This document shows, piece by piece, positions 32,364 to 42,012 of a stretch of 64,000 nt of DNA. Origin of the DNA: Epithemia pelagica (Eukaryota; Bacillariophyta; Bacillariophyceae; Surirellales; Surirellaceae); the NCBI GenBank assembly GCA_946965045.2, contig OX337241.1, positions 744,001 through 808,000 on the forward strand. Reading direction: 5' to 3'. Each line of letters starts with the position of its first letter. The stretch's first letter is position 1. The notes below the pieces were generated by a model, which saw only the letters and a program-made list of their open reading frames with translations, was not told where the DNA came from and made no database searches. A program made the translations under genes and the position numbers.

Positions 32364-33530
32364 ATGGCAACTTCGATGAGTTTATCCGAAAGGTCATATC
32401 TGTTGGCTGGTTGTCGCGTCAACTGCCGTGTTGATGGTCGAACATGCTCTTCCTTTCGTCCTTACGTATTACAAATCGATCAGGTTCAAGGTTCGGCCTC
32501 CGATCAAAACAGTTCTGGTGGCGATGATAGTCTGTTGCCTTTGTGTCACGGTTCTGGTCGACTAATGGGATCAACTGGCCATACTTCGAATGAACAACAG
32601 CAATTAATATGCACTGTCAAGGCTGATCTAGTTCGACCTTCCTTGCACCAGCCAACCGAAGGTCGAGTTGAACTGCACGTTCATTTTGCTTCCAGTGCCA
32701 GCAACAGTAACATCCATCGACTCGAAACTGAGCAACAAACGCAAGCAATTCTTTCTCATTTAATACTTCCGCATTTAGTGGATACCAGTGCGCTTTGTTT
32801 ACATCCTGGACACCTTTCATGGCGGTTGGCCGTGGATGTGCATATACTGGAAGCGGCAGGGGGATCTCTCCTGGATTGTGCTACAAGACTAATCAGCGCT
32901 ACCCTCTTGCATGCAACACGGTTACCACACGTCGTGGTGAACCCCCCTACCACCCCATCAACGACTGCTACGAAGGAAGCTGGCCATGGAAAGAACACTC
33001 CAAACGCTACTGTCTCGTTTACTGTTGACGGTGATTGGGCCAAAGCCAAACCAGTGCCCGGGCTTTCATCACATGGCGACTCAATGTCTGCTTCCTCCAG
33101 TGTCATTGCCATAACGGTGGCTGTCCTATTGGATCAAGATCTTACTAGAAAACAGCGACCTGTGTACTCGTTCGTAGTCGATCCCACGGTCCAAGAAGAG
33201 GACTGTTCCATGGCATTGGTACATGTCGCCCTGTTGGCTCCCAAGTCGGATGAAGGTGAAGCAGATTATACGGTTGTGGGAGTGCACAAGACTCGTGCTG
33301 GTGCGCTTCCCATGTCTTTGCTACCTGATATTTGTCAAACTGCCAAGGAAGCTGTTTCGCAAGCAAATGATTCATTTATCATTCAAAAGGCATCTACTGC
33401 TGGAACTTCAAAGATCTCATCCATGGGTGATGATGGTATGACCAATCACCACCCTTCCACAATGTTCCGACAACAGTTTGAATGGTACGGTCCCGAGAGC
33501 CAAGTAGGATATGAATTGTCAACGACCTGA
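32364..33530 (+). CDS. RRP42: Exosome ring subunit Rrp42 (EXOSC7), RNase PH fold
   Basis: A 388-residue protein that follows the Rrp42 family. It begins with SLSERSYLLAGCRVNCRVDGRTCSSFR. The RNase PH domain has VKADLVRPSLHQPTEGRVELHVHFAS and LCLHPGHLSWRLAVDVHILEAAGGSLLDCA. It continues with TLLHATRLPHVVV, then FVVDPTVQEEDCSMALVHVAL and GVHKTRAGALPMSLL. Rrp42 is one of six catalytically inactive RNase PH-like proteins forming the exosome ring, with Rrp4 at the cap. Inserts of low complexity sit at about residues 45-80 and 195-245, longer than in the human protein (about 291 residues). No intron is evident. Other starts upstream are not supported by family similarity. Confidence 0.92.
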   Translation: MATSMSLSERSYLLAGCRVNCRVDGRTCSSFRPYVLQIDQVQGSASDQNSSGGDDSLLPLCHGSGRLMGSTGHTSNEQQQLICTVKADLVRPSLHQPTEGRVELHVHFASSASNSNIHRLETEQQTQAILSHLILPHLVDTSALCLHPGHLSWRLAVDVHILEAAGGSLLDCATRLISATLLHATRLPHVVVNPPTTPSTTATKEAGHGKNTPNATVSFTVDGDWAKAKPVPGLSSHGDSMSASSSVIAITVAVLLDQDLTRKQRPVYSFVVDPTVQEEDCSMALVHVALLAPKSDEGEADYTVVGVHKTRAGALPMSLLPDICQTAKEAVSQANDSFIIQKASTAGTSKISSMGDDGMTNHHPSTMFRQQFEWYGPESQVGYELSTT

Positions 33531-34371
33531 AGTGGCAACAAGTTGTGCACACTCCTTGTTGGCTTTCTCCGCGTGCATATGGATATTCTTTGACGTGGGG
33601 CAAGCGCTAAAACTTCTTCTGATCGTGAGCGAACTTTTTAGAAAGTTGTCCTACATGGTTTTGGAAGCAGAAAGCTCTGGTCAGCTTTGATAAGGGCGAC
33701 ACTACGCCCTACGAAAACGTATCACAGGGTATCGGCTTGTCAAGAGCTACGCGTGTGTCTCTGAAAAATCATATCTAGTATTTCCTTCAAAGTCACGCGG
33801 ATGTCCGCAAATCGACGGTGTCCCGGTTTTTCACTTGTTCGTAACTCTTGATTAGTTCAAAGGGGATTGTTACTACTACATCTTCAACACCATGAAAGAT
33901 CGGCTTATGCTCGTTCCGATTCTAGTTAACCTACGAGCATTATTGTCAATACACATCATGGTCAAGATAAAGTGTGCGATAGAGGGTGAAGGTTTGGCCG
34001 GTTTCAGCGCTGGGAGAGCGCACGAGTACGAGCGGTATCTTTCCGAGCGTGCCGGTGGCAATTCTTTGCGATGCGCCAACCTATCCGGGACTCGTGATTC
34101 GGAGATAAATCCCACGTAGTACCACGCGCCCCCTTTTGTTTTTGTGTTCCCCCAAAAGTGGATTATGTATGACGTCAGGTATCCAATGTTCACCTTTGGC
34201 TGCTCGTTTCTGGTGCCCTTCTCTTTTCACTTTGCGTCCGTCTCCTTGGGTCTGCTCTTGTGCCGCATATCGTTTAGATACTTCGGATAGTGCTCGTCAC
34301 GAACTCTCTGTGCATTCATATCGTGTTATCACTTGTCATCAGTACCAAGTACTCCAATCCAATACGCAAAG
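33531..34371. other. Intergenic stretch, nothing recognised
   Basis: About 840 bp with short frames only. It should include the promoter of the first member of the cysteine-rich membrane protein cluster. Confidence 0.5.
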
Positions 34372-35058
34372 ATGGAGCCTGCAGATGAAAACAAGGATTT
34401 TGAATTAGGAACAATTGACACAACAGAAGCTAGCAAATCAAAAGGAGATTCGGATGAAAGCAGTGGAGAAGGAAGCAGCTCAGTGAAAAAAGAGATCATC
34501 GACGCGGCTGATTTGGTACTGATATCCAGAACAAGCGATAACAGCATTGCGTCCGCAGACAATACACCTTACCGAAGACACGCTCGATTGCTTCTCGCCG
34601 CTGTGGTCCTAGTTGTAATGATCGCCGTGGGAAGACTGACGGCAGGGCTTGTGGTAATTGGCTTGAAGGAAGAAGAAAGCAGACCAGTAGCTGAGTCGAA
34701 CATTCCACCACCTCCAACAATATCATTTCCCAGTGGTAGTGGTTTCACTCAAAACGAAAATAAGAAGAAAAAGAACAACCAGCTTCAATTAAGACCCAGC
34801 AGAACATCTCGCGCGCCCAATGATGCGTATTATTTTGTCGACTACACCTGTACATTTGACAGTGATTGCGCGCCCAAGGACGTCGGAAATTGTTGTGGAT
34901 CACATATCAAATGTGTTAACAGTGCATTCAACCCAGACTTCAGCAAACGATGCCAACATACCGGAGCCAGCATGTGTGGATGGACAGAAATCGATCGGTG
35001 TATTTGCGAGGGAGGGCAATGCCACGGATATCAAGAACCTCTACGCATACCGCCCTGA
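34372..35058 (+). CDS. Cysteine-rich single-pass membrane protein, cluster member 1
   Basis: A 228-residue protein with the start at MEPADENK, chosen because it matches the start style of the other members. A hydrophilic acidic N-terminus (about 1-70) precedes one membrane helix (about 73-95, LLLAAVVLVVMIAVGRLTAGLVV). A Pro/Lys-rich spacer follows, then the C-terminal ten-cysteine domain (about 155-220). That domain reads YFVDYTC..DSDC..KDVGNCCG....CVN..F, C...., CGWTEIDRCIC, GQCHGYQ. The Arg-rich flank before the helix and none of a signal peptide suggest type II topology, with the Cys domain outside or in a lumen and held by disulfides. The function is unknown. It is the most divergent of the six members in the spacer. 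Confidence 0.7.
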   Translation: MEPADENKDFELGTIDTTEASKSKGDSDESSGEGSSSVKKEIIDAADLVLISRTSDNSIASADNTPYRRHARLLLAAVVLVVMIAVGRLTAGLVVIGLKEEESRPVAESNIPPPPTISFPSGSGFTQNENKKKKNNQLQLRPSRTSRAPNDAYYFVDYTCTFDSDCAPKDVGNCCGSHIKCVNSAFNPDFSKRCQHTGASMCGWTEIDRCICEGGQCHGYQEPLRIPP

Positions 35059-36030
35059 GCAAAACGCGATAGATGAAGAAACAGTCTCTTTTTCATCCCA
35101 CTTCAAATTTTGGTGAAGACTGGAATTGGCTGCAGTGGTTGTTTTGGTATTTTCAATACAACTTCCCACCGCAAAGCGTGTACAGATGCCTCTTCCACCA
35201 CACCAGCAACTCCTCTCGTGGGTGACTCAATTTTGACATCATTATTCTCTAAGCTAGCGTTGAGATTTGTATTTTTAAAGACTACATCTCGGATATCCTA
35301 AAAGCATCATGTGCTAATGCTAGGAGTTGTTTTGACCACCGGACTACGCTAAACGATAAGGAAAAGATTAAGTGCTCATAGTAATGAATAAGCTTGCGAT
35401 CGACCTGGACTAAAATTCTCGCTCATTGTTAGTCATGATCATCTGATGGAAAGATGAGGGACAGTAGACAGTAGTGAATCTCCTGTTTCCGATAACTTGG
35501 CGGAAGAGCCAAAGTAAGAAATGTGATGGAGCCGTTGTTGGATGGTGGATGAGAGAAGCGATGACAGATGGCTTGGTTGCTGAAATTCGTGTCCAATGGC
35601 CTCCTTATTTTTTTCGGAGGAGGGACGACCGGCAAACACCGGTATTCGACAAGTCCACAAGAGAAAAAGAGAACACATTCTGAATGGATCACTTCGCTGT
35701 CCGATGTCTGAGTGTGACACCCACGTGGGAGTGCGTGTTGGCGCGATGCATGCGATCATCCAGCAACTGCAACTCCATGCAACTGCACGACCCCTCCAAT
35801 CAGTTTTTGGGGCACCGCGATCGCGCGGCGAATGGTGGACTGACCGAGGAGGTGCGCCAAGGTGTCTTGTTTCCGTCCGGCCATGTCGGTTCAGCCCAGT
35901 ATTGGGTCCCGTATCCGCGCCCGCATCGTCCTACAAAATCATCCGTTCTGCAAATTGCCAAAATCCACAATGGGAACTCCTTTCTCACTTATTCACGCAT
36001 CATCCGATACTGTTTGAAGACAAGTTCACC
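35059..36030. other. Intergenic stretch between cluster members 1 and 2
   Basis: No gene recognised. The reading frame of member 2 is open upstream to about 35596, but the extra sequence has no family similarity and is treated as non-coding. Confidence 0.5.
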
Positions 36031-36825
36031 ATGTCGAAAGATTCCGAGAATTCAATCTCAAGTGACACTGAACAGAGCGGGATAAGAGAAGAGGAGGACG
36101 TGGGGATCGATGTTGTGGAAGAAGGCACGTTGAATCCTGTCGTCGGATACGAAGGCGAACATACGACGGGTTCTTCAGTGGAAAAGGGCGCCGCTCCAAA
36201 AATTCGAAATCAACGTTGGCTAATTGCAGTGGTAACGCTGCTTTCTTTCGCCATTGTTGGTTTGGTTGTTGGACTGGCTGTCGGTTTATCAAAGAATAAA
36301 GGGGACGATAACAACAAATCAGTCAGTTCAGTGCAGAACCAGAACTCTAACTCCACGGTTGTCGAAGAAACACCGGATGACAACGTTGAAAACAATCAAG
36401 GAGACACAGGGTCTGACGTTGTTGATACGAACGATGGTTCGACAAATGACGTTGATAACACTGGTGGGAACTCCACAGAAGCGACCAACGACTTGACTGG
36501 CGATGCAAATGACCAAGGTGACCAAAACGCAACCTCAGTGGAAGATACACAAGGTGATGAGGGCATTGAAGGTTCCAGTACCGGTACTGATGAATATATC
36601 GTCGATTACAATTGTAACACAGATGATGACTGTGCCATTAAGGATGTCGGGAACTGTTGTGGAACTTACTACGAATGTGCGAATATTAATTTCCCTGCCG
36701 ATCCCACGAGAGCTTGCGCTGATGGTGGCGGCGGTGATCTTCTGGCCGGGGTTTGTGGATGGAACGTCATTCACTTTTGTCTCTGTGAAAATGGGAGATG
36801 TAAAGGAATGCAGAATCAGCCATAG
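36031..36825 (+). CDS. Cysteine-rich single-pass membrane protein, cluster member 2
   Basis: A 264-residue protein with the start at MSKDSENS. The acidic N-terminus (1-55) is followed by one helix (about 62-85, WLIAVVTLLSFAIVGLVVGLAVGL). A long Asn/Asp/Thr-rich spacer (about 90-190) has several N-x-S/T sites, as expected for a region outside the cell. The ten-cysteine domain closes the protein (YIVDYNC..DDDC..KDVGNCCG....CAN..F, VCGW, FCLCENGRCKGM). It has the same plan as the neighbours, but the spacer is five times longer than in the tandem copies, and the IDRCIC motif is changed to IHFCLC. Confidence 0.7.
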   Translation: MSKDSENSISSDTEQSGIREEEDVGIDVVEEGTLNPVVGYEGEHTTGSSVEKGAAPKIRNQRWLIAVVTLLSFAIVGLVVGLAVGLSKNKGDDNNKSVSSVQNQNSNSTVVEETPDDNVENNQGDTGSDVVDTNDGSTNDVDNTGGNSTEATNDLTGDANDQGDQNATSVEDTQGDEGIEGSSTGTDEYIVDYNCNTDDDCAIKDVGNCCGTYYECANINFPADPTRACADGGGGDLLAGVCGWNVIHFCLCENGRCKGMQNQP

Positions 36826-37475
36826 CTGCGACACGACCAATGGCTGCAGAAGAATTGGGCCACGCACTGGGTAAATGTCCCAGCGACCGGTTCCTCTTTG
36901 CGGTTTTAAATCACATTCGTTGGACTACGATATTGTACTCTTACTTGGATCACTCCATTCAACGATGAGTTATCAATACTCGATGCATATTTTTCCATTC
37001 TCTCTGCGCTTGTTCTGAGTCTCCCACGTGGTATCAGGTAAAATTGAACTCGTTTTCGTCTGCCGCGGAGACAGGAACAGATGCGTGTGTAACATTTCCG
37101 TATTTGCATAAAACAAGTAATCCTTTCAATTCGAGCTACCGTTGTCCTCTCAAAATCGCATGATTATTGCGATTACTCCTAGTCCTAGCTAGAGGAGTAC
37201 TTACCTCTACCAGTAACATTGTTGTAAGATGTAGCAGCAAAAAGCGCAAAGATCTATGGGGGCGTAAATAATAATATATTTTATTGTTTTCGAATTTAAA
37301 TGCGAAGACCCATTTTGACACGATCCTTTTCTCGCGGCTCACACCCATTTTGACACGATCCTTTTCTCGCGGCTCACCATCCCCACCATGTCTCTGGCAC
37401 TTGTTGATGGGTCACAATCACAACCACTCAAGACTACAATCATAGATTTCCAAATATACATCGAAGAAGGTCAAA

Positions 37476-37955
37476 ATGGATACCGAGCTCAGCAAACCAA
37501 AAGAAGTGAATGGGAGAAGAAAAGATGATATTGAAGATGCAACTATGTTGGAGGACGATGGTGCAGAGGTCACAAGCAAAACAACCACCCGAAAGGCAAC
37601 AAAGTGGTGGATACTGATCACCGTTCTCGTGTCCTTGGCGATCGCGGTCGTTCTTGCTATTACTTTGACGGGATCAGCACAAGAGGAATCGGCGTCGCCC
37701 ATCAAAAGCGGAAACCAGGTCACAGAAGAATCGCCTTATTCTGTGGACTATTCCTGTCAAACTGACAGTGACTGTTCTGTAAAAGATGTTGGCAATTGCT
37801 GTGGCTCATATTTTGAATGTGTCAATGACGATTTTATTCCAGATCGAAGCAAGAGTTGCCCGGAAGAAGGCATGGCTAGCATTTGTGGTTGGGCGGAAAT
37901 TGACCGATGCATCTGTCAAGAAGGCCGATGTGAAGGATATCAAAGTCCACCGTAG
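37476..37955 (+). CDS. Cysteine-rich membrane protein, tandem copy A
   Basis: A 159-residue protein. It has an acidic N-terminus (MDTELSKPKEVNGRRKDD), one membrane helix at about residues 45-68 (WWILITVLVSLAIAVVLAIT), a short spacer, and the ten-cysteine domain (about 88-157). That domain reads YSVDYSCQTDSDCSVKDVGN, CCGSYFECVN, CPEEG, CGWAEIDRCICQEGRCEGYQ. It is the shortest form of the family, since the spacer is only about 20 residues. The predicted topology is type II with an outer disulfide-rich domain. The protein is identical to copy B. The role is unknown; rapid amplification hints at dosage or a binding role. Confidence 0.72.
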   Translation: MDTELSKPKEVNGRRKDDIEDATMLEDDGAEVTSKTTTRKATKWWILITVLVSLAIAVVLAITLTGSAQEESASPIKSGNQVTEESPYSVDYSCQTDSDCSVKDVGNCCGSYFECVNDDFIPDRSKSCPEEGMASICGWAEIDRCICQEGRCEGYQSPP

Positions 37956-38585
37956 TGAAAGGAGCAGATCATCTTTCACCACTTATCGGAAGTACCACTG
38001 CATTCCTGGAGAGTTTCATTAATTGATGATGTAAGATTTGCTGCACCAGGAGATGACAAGTCATCGATAAAGACCATACCTGACGGAAGGGATCTCCTGG
38101 TACACCAGAGGACTCACATAGCATAATCGGGTGTGAGCAAGATAGTGCACAAAGTCAACGACGTGACCCTAGACTTCTCGCAAGTTTCCTCCCAGAGAAA
38201 AGACGGCCAGATTCCTATATCACTACTATTATTACGTTAGATAAAGAGTCGAATAAGAGAATAACTTGTTTTGTACGTTCACCACCCCACCGTATTGAGC
38301 AATTTGGTTATATGAGAGTGTTATTTCGTAAGAAGGAACTAGAGAACAACAATTGATCGAGCACACAGCAAAGCATTATCGGAGCAGAGCAGAGCTTCAA
38401 CAATATTAGAGTGGGTGATAGTGCGAGATTAATGACACTGCTCACGTCGAGAAGCCGAACGGGTCAATATATAATGACAAACACTAGTACATGTGCTAAT
38501 ACCAGAACGCTAGATAAAGAATATGACGATTGCGATGAAGCGTTTCAACAGGAATTGATAAATGAACGTCCTCTCGGAATCTGTA

Positions 38586-38681
38586 CTAGTCTCGCAACGG
38601 ACTGCGAGGAAGAATGTCAACCCAAGCTTCGTGAGGCTTGATTGTCATGGTCATGACATAAAACGGACGCGAAAATCCATC
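38586..38681 (-). pseudogene. P450 last-exon fragment at the end of unit 1
   Basis: On the minus strand this encodes DGFSRPFYVMTMTIKPHEAWVD and on to the stop, identical to the end of the P450 gene at 43576-45494. The rest of the P450 is missing: homology stops at 38681, where unit 2 begins. Confidence 0.85.
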
Positions 38682-39134
38682 GCATATTTTTCCATTCTCT
38701 CTGCGCTTGTTCTGAGTCTCCCACGTGGTATCAGGCAAAATTGAACTCGTTTTCGTCTGCCGCGGAGACAGGAACAGATGCGTGTGTAACATTTCCGTAT
38801 TTGCATAAAACAAGTAATCCTTTCATTTCGAGCTACCGTTGTCCTCTCAAAATCGCATGATTATTGCGATTACTCCTACCTAGTCCTAGCTAGAAGAGTA
38901 CTTACCTCTACCAGTAACATTGTGGTAAGGTGTAAGGTAGCAAAAATCTATGGGGGCGTAAATAATAATATATTTTATTGTTTTCGAATTTAAATGCGAA
39001 GACCCATTTTGACACGATCCTTTTCTCGCGGCTCACCATCCCCACCATGTCTCTGGCACTTGTTGATGGGTCACAATCACAACCACTCAAGACTACAATC
39101 ATAGATTTCCAAATATACATCGAAGAAGGTCAAA

Positions 39135-39614
39135 ATGGATACCGAGCTCAGCAAACCAAAAGAAGTGAATGGGAGAAGAAAAGATGATATTGAAGATGCA
39201 ACTATGTTGGAGGACGATGGTGCAGAGGTCACAAGCAAAACAACCACCCGAAAGGCAACAAAGTGGTGGATACTGATCACCGTTCTCGTGTCCTTGGCGA
39301 TCGCGGTCGTTCTTGCTATTACTTTGACGGGATCAGCACAAGAGGAATCGGCGTCGCCCATCAAAAGCGGAAACCAGGTCACAGAAGAATCGCCTTATTC
39401 TGTGGACTATTCCTGTCAAACTGACAGTGACTGTTCTGTAAAAGATGTTGGCAATTGCTGTGGCTCATATTTTGAATGTGTCAATGACGATTTTATTCCA
39501 GATCGAAGCAAGAGTTGCCCGGAAGAAGGCATGGCTAGCATTTGTGGTTGGGCGGAAATTGACCGATGCATCTGTCAAGAAGGCCGATGTGAAGGATATC
39601 AAAGTCCACCGTAG
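39135..39614 (+). CDS. Cysteine-rich membrane protein, tandem copy B
   Basis: A 159-residue protein identical in sequence to copy A (37476-37955). Because coding and flanking DNA are both almost identical, the duplication is recent or the copies are kept alike by gene conversion. Confidence 0.72.
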   Translation: MDTELSKPKEVNGRRKDDIEDATMLEDDGAEVTSKTTTRKATKWWILITVLVSLAIAVVLAITLTGSAQEESASPIKSGNQVTEESPYSVDYSCQTDSDCSVKDVGNCCGSYFECVNDDFIPDRSKSCPEEGMASICGWAEIDRCICQEGRCEGYQSPP

Positions 39615-40244
39615 TGAAAGGAGCAGATCATCTTTCACCACTTATCGGAAGTACCACTGCATTCCTGGAGAGTTTCATTAATTGATGATATAAGATTTGC
39701 TGCACCAGGAGATGACAAGTCATCGATAAAGACCATACCTGACGGAAGGGATCTCCTGGTACACCAGAGGACTCACATAGCATAATCGGGTGTGAGCAAG
39801 ATAGTGCACAAAGTCAACGACGTGACCCTAGACTTCTCGCAAGTTTCCTCCCAGAGAAAAGACGGCCAGATTCCTATATCACTACTATTATTACGTTAGA
39901 TAAAGAGTCGAATAAGAGAATAACTTGTTTTGTACGTTCACCACCCCACCGTATTGAGCAATTTGGTTATATGAGAGTGTTATTTCGTAAGAAGGAACTA
40001 GAGAACAACAATTGATCGAGCACACAGCAAAGCATTATCGGAGCAGAGCAGAGCTTCAACAATATTAGAGTGGGTGATAGTGCGAGATTAATGACACTGC
40101 TCACGTCGAGAAGCCGAACGGGTCAATATATAATGACAAACACTAGTACATGTGCTAATACCAGAACGCTAGATAAAGAATATGACGATTGCGATGAAGC
40201 GTTTCAACAGGAATTGATAAATGAACGTCCTCTCGGAATCTGTA

Positions 40245-40340
40245 CTAGTCTCGCAACGGACTGCGAGGAAGAATGTCAACCCAAGCTTCGTGAGGCTTGA
40301 TTGTCATGGTCATGACATAAAACGGACGCGAAAATCCATC
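40245..40340 (-). pseudogene. P450 last-exon fragment at the end of unit 2
   Basis: Same truncated P450 tail as at 38586-38681, with the same breakpoint. Confidence 0.85.
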
Positions 40341-40806
40341 GCATATTTTTCCATTCTCTCTGCGCTTGTTCTGAGTCTCCCACGTGGTATCAGGCAAAAT
40401 TGAACTCGTTTTCGTCTGCCGCGGAGACAGGAACAGATGCGTGTGTAACATTTCCGTATTTGCATAAAACAAGTAATCCTTTCATTTCGAGCTACCGTTG
40501 TCCTCTCAAAATCGCATGATTATTGCGATTACTCCTACCTAGTCCTAGCTAGAAGAGTACTTACCTCTACCAGTAACATTGTGGTAAGGTGTAAGGTAGC
40601 AAAAATCTATGGGGGCGTAAATAATAATATATTTTATTGTTTTCGAATTTAAATGCGAAGAGCGAAGACCCATTTTGACACGATCCTTTTCTCGCGGCTC
40701 ACCATCCCCACCACCACCATGTGTCTGGCACTTGTTGATGGGTCACAATCACAACAACTCAAGACTACAATCATAGATTTCCAAATATACATCGAAGAAG
40801 GTCAAA

Positions 40807-41286
40807 ATGGATACCGAGCTCAGCAAACCAAAAGAAGTGAATGGGAGAAGAAAAGATGATATTGAAGATGCAACTATGTTGGAGGACGATGGTGCAGAGG
40901 TCACAAGCAAAACAACCACCCGAAAGGCAACAAAGTGGTGGATACTGATCACCGTTCTCGCATCCTTGGCGATCGCGGTCGTTCTTGCTATTACTTTGAC
41001 GGGATCAGCACAAGAGGAATCGGCGTCGCCCATCAAAAGTGGAAACCAGGTCACAGAAGAATCGCCTTATTCTGTGGACTATTCCTGTCAAACTGACAGT
41101 GACTGTTCTGTAAAAGATGTTGGCAATTGCTGTGGCTCATATTTTGAATGTGTCAATGACGATTTTATTCCAGATCGAAGCAAGAGTTGCCCGGAAGAAG
41201 GCATGGCTAGCATTTGTGGTTGGGCGGAAATTGACCGATGCATCTGTCAAGAAGGCCGATGTGAAGGATATCAAAGTCCACCGTAG
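40807..41286 (+). CDS. Cysteine-rich membrane protein, tandem copy C
   Basis: A 159-residue protein. It differs from copies A and B by one residue in the membrane helix (Val to Ala, in TVLASLAIAV). The Cys domain is identical. It shares the Ala change with copy D, so C and D form one pair and A and B another. Confidence 0.72.
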   Translation: MDTELSKPKEVNGRRKDDIEDATMLEDDGAEVTSKTTTRKATKWWILITVLASLAIAVVLAITLTGSAQEESASPIKSGNQVTEESPYSVDYSCQTDSDCSVKDVGNCCGSYFECVNDDFIPDRSKSCPEEGMASICGWAEIDRCICQEGRCEGYQSPP

Positions 41287-41916
41287 TGAAAGGAGCAGAT
41301 CATCTTTCACCACTTATCGGAAGTACCACTGCATTCCTGGAGAGTTTCATTAATTGATGATATAAGATTTGCTGCACCAGGAGATGACAAGTCATCGATA
41401 AAGACCATACCTGACGGAAGGGATCTCCTGGTACACCAGAGGACTCACATAGCATAATCGGGTGTGAGCAAGATAGTGCACAAAGTCAACGACGTGACCC
41501 TAGACTTCTCGCAAGTTTCCTCCCAGAGAAAAGACGGCCAGATTCCTATATCACTACTATTATTACGTTAGATAAAGAGTCGAATAAGAGAATAACTTGT
41601 TTTGTACGTTCACCACCCCACCGTATTGAGCAATTTGGTTATATGAGAGTGTTATTTCGTAAGAAGGAACTAGAGAACAACAATTGATCGAGCACACAGC
41701 AAAGCATTATCGGAGCAGAGCAGAGCTTCAACAATATTAGAGTGGGTGATAGTGCGAGATCAATGACACTGCTCACGTCGAGAAGCCGAACGGGTCAATA
41801 TATAATGACAAACACTAGTACATGTGCTAATACCAGAACGCTAGATAAAGAATATGACGATTGCGATGAAGCGTTTCAACAGGAATTGATAAATGAACGT
41901 CCTCTCGGAATCTGTA

Positions 41917-42012
41917 CTAGTCTCGCAACGGACTGCGAGGAAGAATGTCAACCCAAGCTTCGTGAGGCTTGATTGTCATGGTCATGACATAAAACGGACG
42001 CGAAAATCCATC
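41917..42012 (-). pseudogene. P450 last-exon fragment at the end of unit 3
   Basis: Third copy of the truncated P450 tail, with the same breakpoint and stop codon. Confidence 0.85.

Larger units (their letters stand above)
36985..38681. repeat. Tandem unit 1 of 4
   Basis: First copy of a near-identical tandem repeat. Its start (gcatatttttccattctc) matches the starts of units 2-4. It is longer than the others, mainly because a 35-bp stretch (acccattttgacacgatcc...) occurs twice in a row near 37312-37381. It contains one gene copy and ends with a P450 exon fragment. Confidence 0.9.
38682..40340. repeat. Tandem unit 2 of 4 (1659 bp)
   Basis: Near-identical to units 1, 3 and 4. Only scattered single-base differences are visible. 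Confidence 0.92.
40341..42012. repeat. Tandem unit 3 of 4 (1672 bp)
   Basis: Thirteen bases longer than units 2 and 4 because of short local duplications in the leader (gcgaagagcgaagacc and an extra pair of cac triplets near 40660-40720). Confidence 0.92.

Noticed and set aside
35596-36030. Upstream extension of cluster member 2 by 145 codons
   Set aside because: The extension has no similarity to other members, which all start with a short acidic N-terminus close to the helix.
38411-38641. 76-codon plus-strand frame repeated in each tandem unit
   Set aside because: Its conservation is explained by the recent duplication of the whole unit. It partly overlaps the P450 exon fragment in antisense and has no recognisable content.
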